Below are positions 63,996 through 64,000 of a DNA stretch of 64,000 nt, in pieces. Position numbers and translations under genes: made by a program. The notes under the pieces were generated by a model. The model was not told where the DNA came from, searched no databases, and saw only the letters and a list, made by a program, of their open reading frames with translations. The stretch is from positions 4,570,169-4,634,168 of the forward strand of contig LR746276.1 of the NCBI GenBank assembly GCA_902729315.2, written 5' to 3'. Every line of letters begins with the position of its first letter. The first letter of the stretch is position 1. This DNA comes from Spirodela intermedia. Taxonomy: Eukaryota; Streptophyta; Magnoliopsida; Alismatales; Araceae.

Positions 63996-64000
63996 AACTT

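Overview
The window is nuclear DNA from a flowering plant. Genes are split by GT-AG introns, protein-coding exons sit in AT-rich intergenic DNA, and the recognisable products are plant-specific: a plastid ferredoxin-thioredoxin reductase subunit, a CBP60 calmodulin-binding protein, an NPK1/ANP-type MAPKKK and a PRIN2-like plastid protein. The very GC-rich last exon of the CBP60 gene and the GC-rich WD40 gene recall monocot genomes, but I cannot name the species. Alternating CT/GA microsatellites are extremely abundant and create most of the long Ser-Leu or Arg-Glu open frames, which are not genes.

Layout. 1-6.4 kb: FTRC gene on the minus strand, six exons, with none longer than 142 nt. 6.7-13.6 kb: no resolvable gene; one degraded copy of a local repeat family near 10.5 kb and an unresolved GC-rich block at 12.2-13.0 kb. 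13.6-20.4 kb: a large imperfect inverted repeat (arms about 2.2 and 1.7 kb) enclosing a minus-strand five-exon gene I do not recognise. 21.1-22.4 kb: JINGUBANG-like WD40 gene on the minus strand with one apparent 75-nt intron. 25.5-25.8 kb: TATA box, telo-box and a convincing C/D-box snoRNA with 12-nt complementarity to 25S rRNA. 26.6 kb: tandem duplication. 30.6-34.7 kb: CBP60 gene on the plus strand, seven exons, one GC-AG intron. 35.1-35.4 kb: giant CT tract. 39.3-41.2 kb: TANGO2-like gene, five exons. 42.6-51.3 kb: NPK1/ANP-like MAPKKK, 17 exons and a 4-kb intron. 54.8-56.3 kb: PRIN2-like gene on the minus strand, three exons. 58.65-64.0 kb: one decayed Ty3/gypsy chromovirus-type LTR retrotransposon on the minus strand.

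The genes do not form an operon-like unit; this is ordinary plant gene order. Two products act in plastids (FTRC in light-dependent thioredoxin reduction, PRIN2-like in redox-linked plastid transcription). Two belong to signalling (CBP60 in calmodulin/defence transcription, MAPKKK in cytokinesis and stress). Exon joins were worked out by hand from splice consensus and codon phase; every multi-exon model given here keeps an open frame through all joins.
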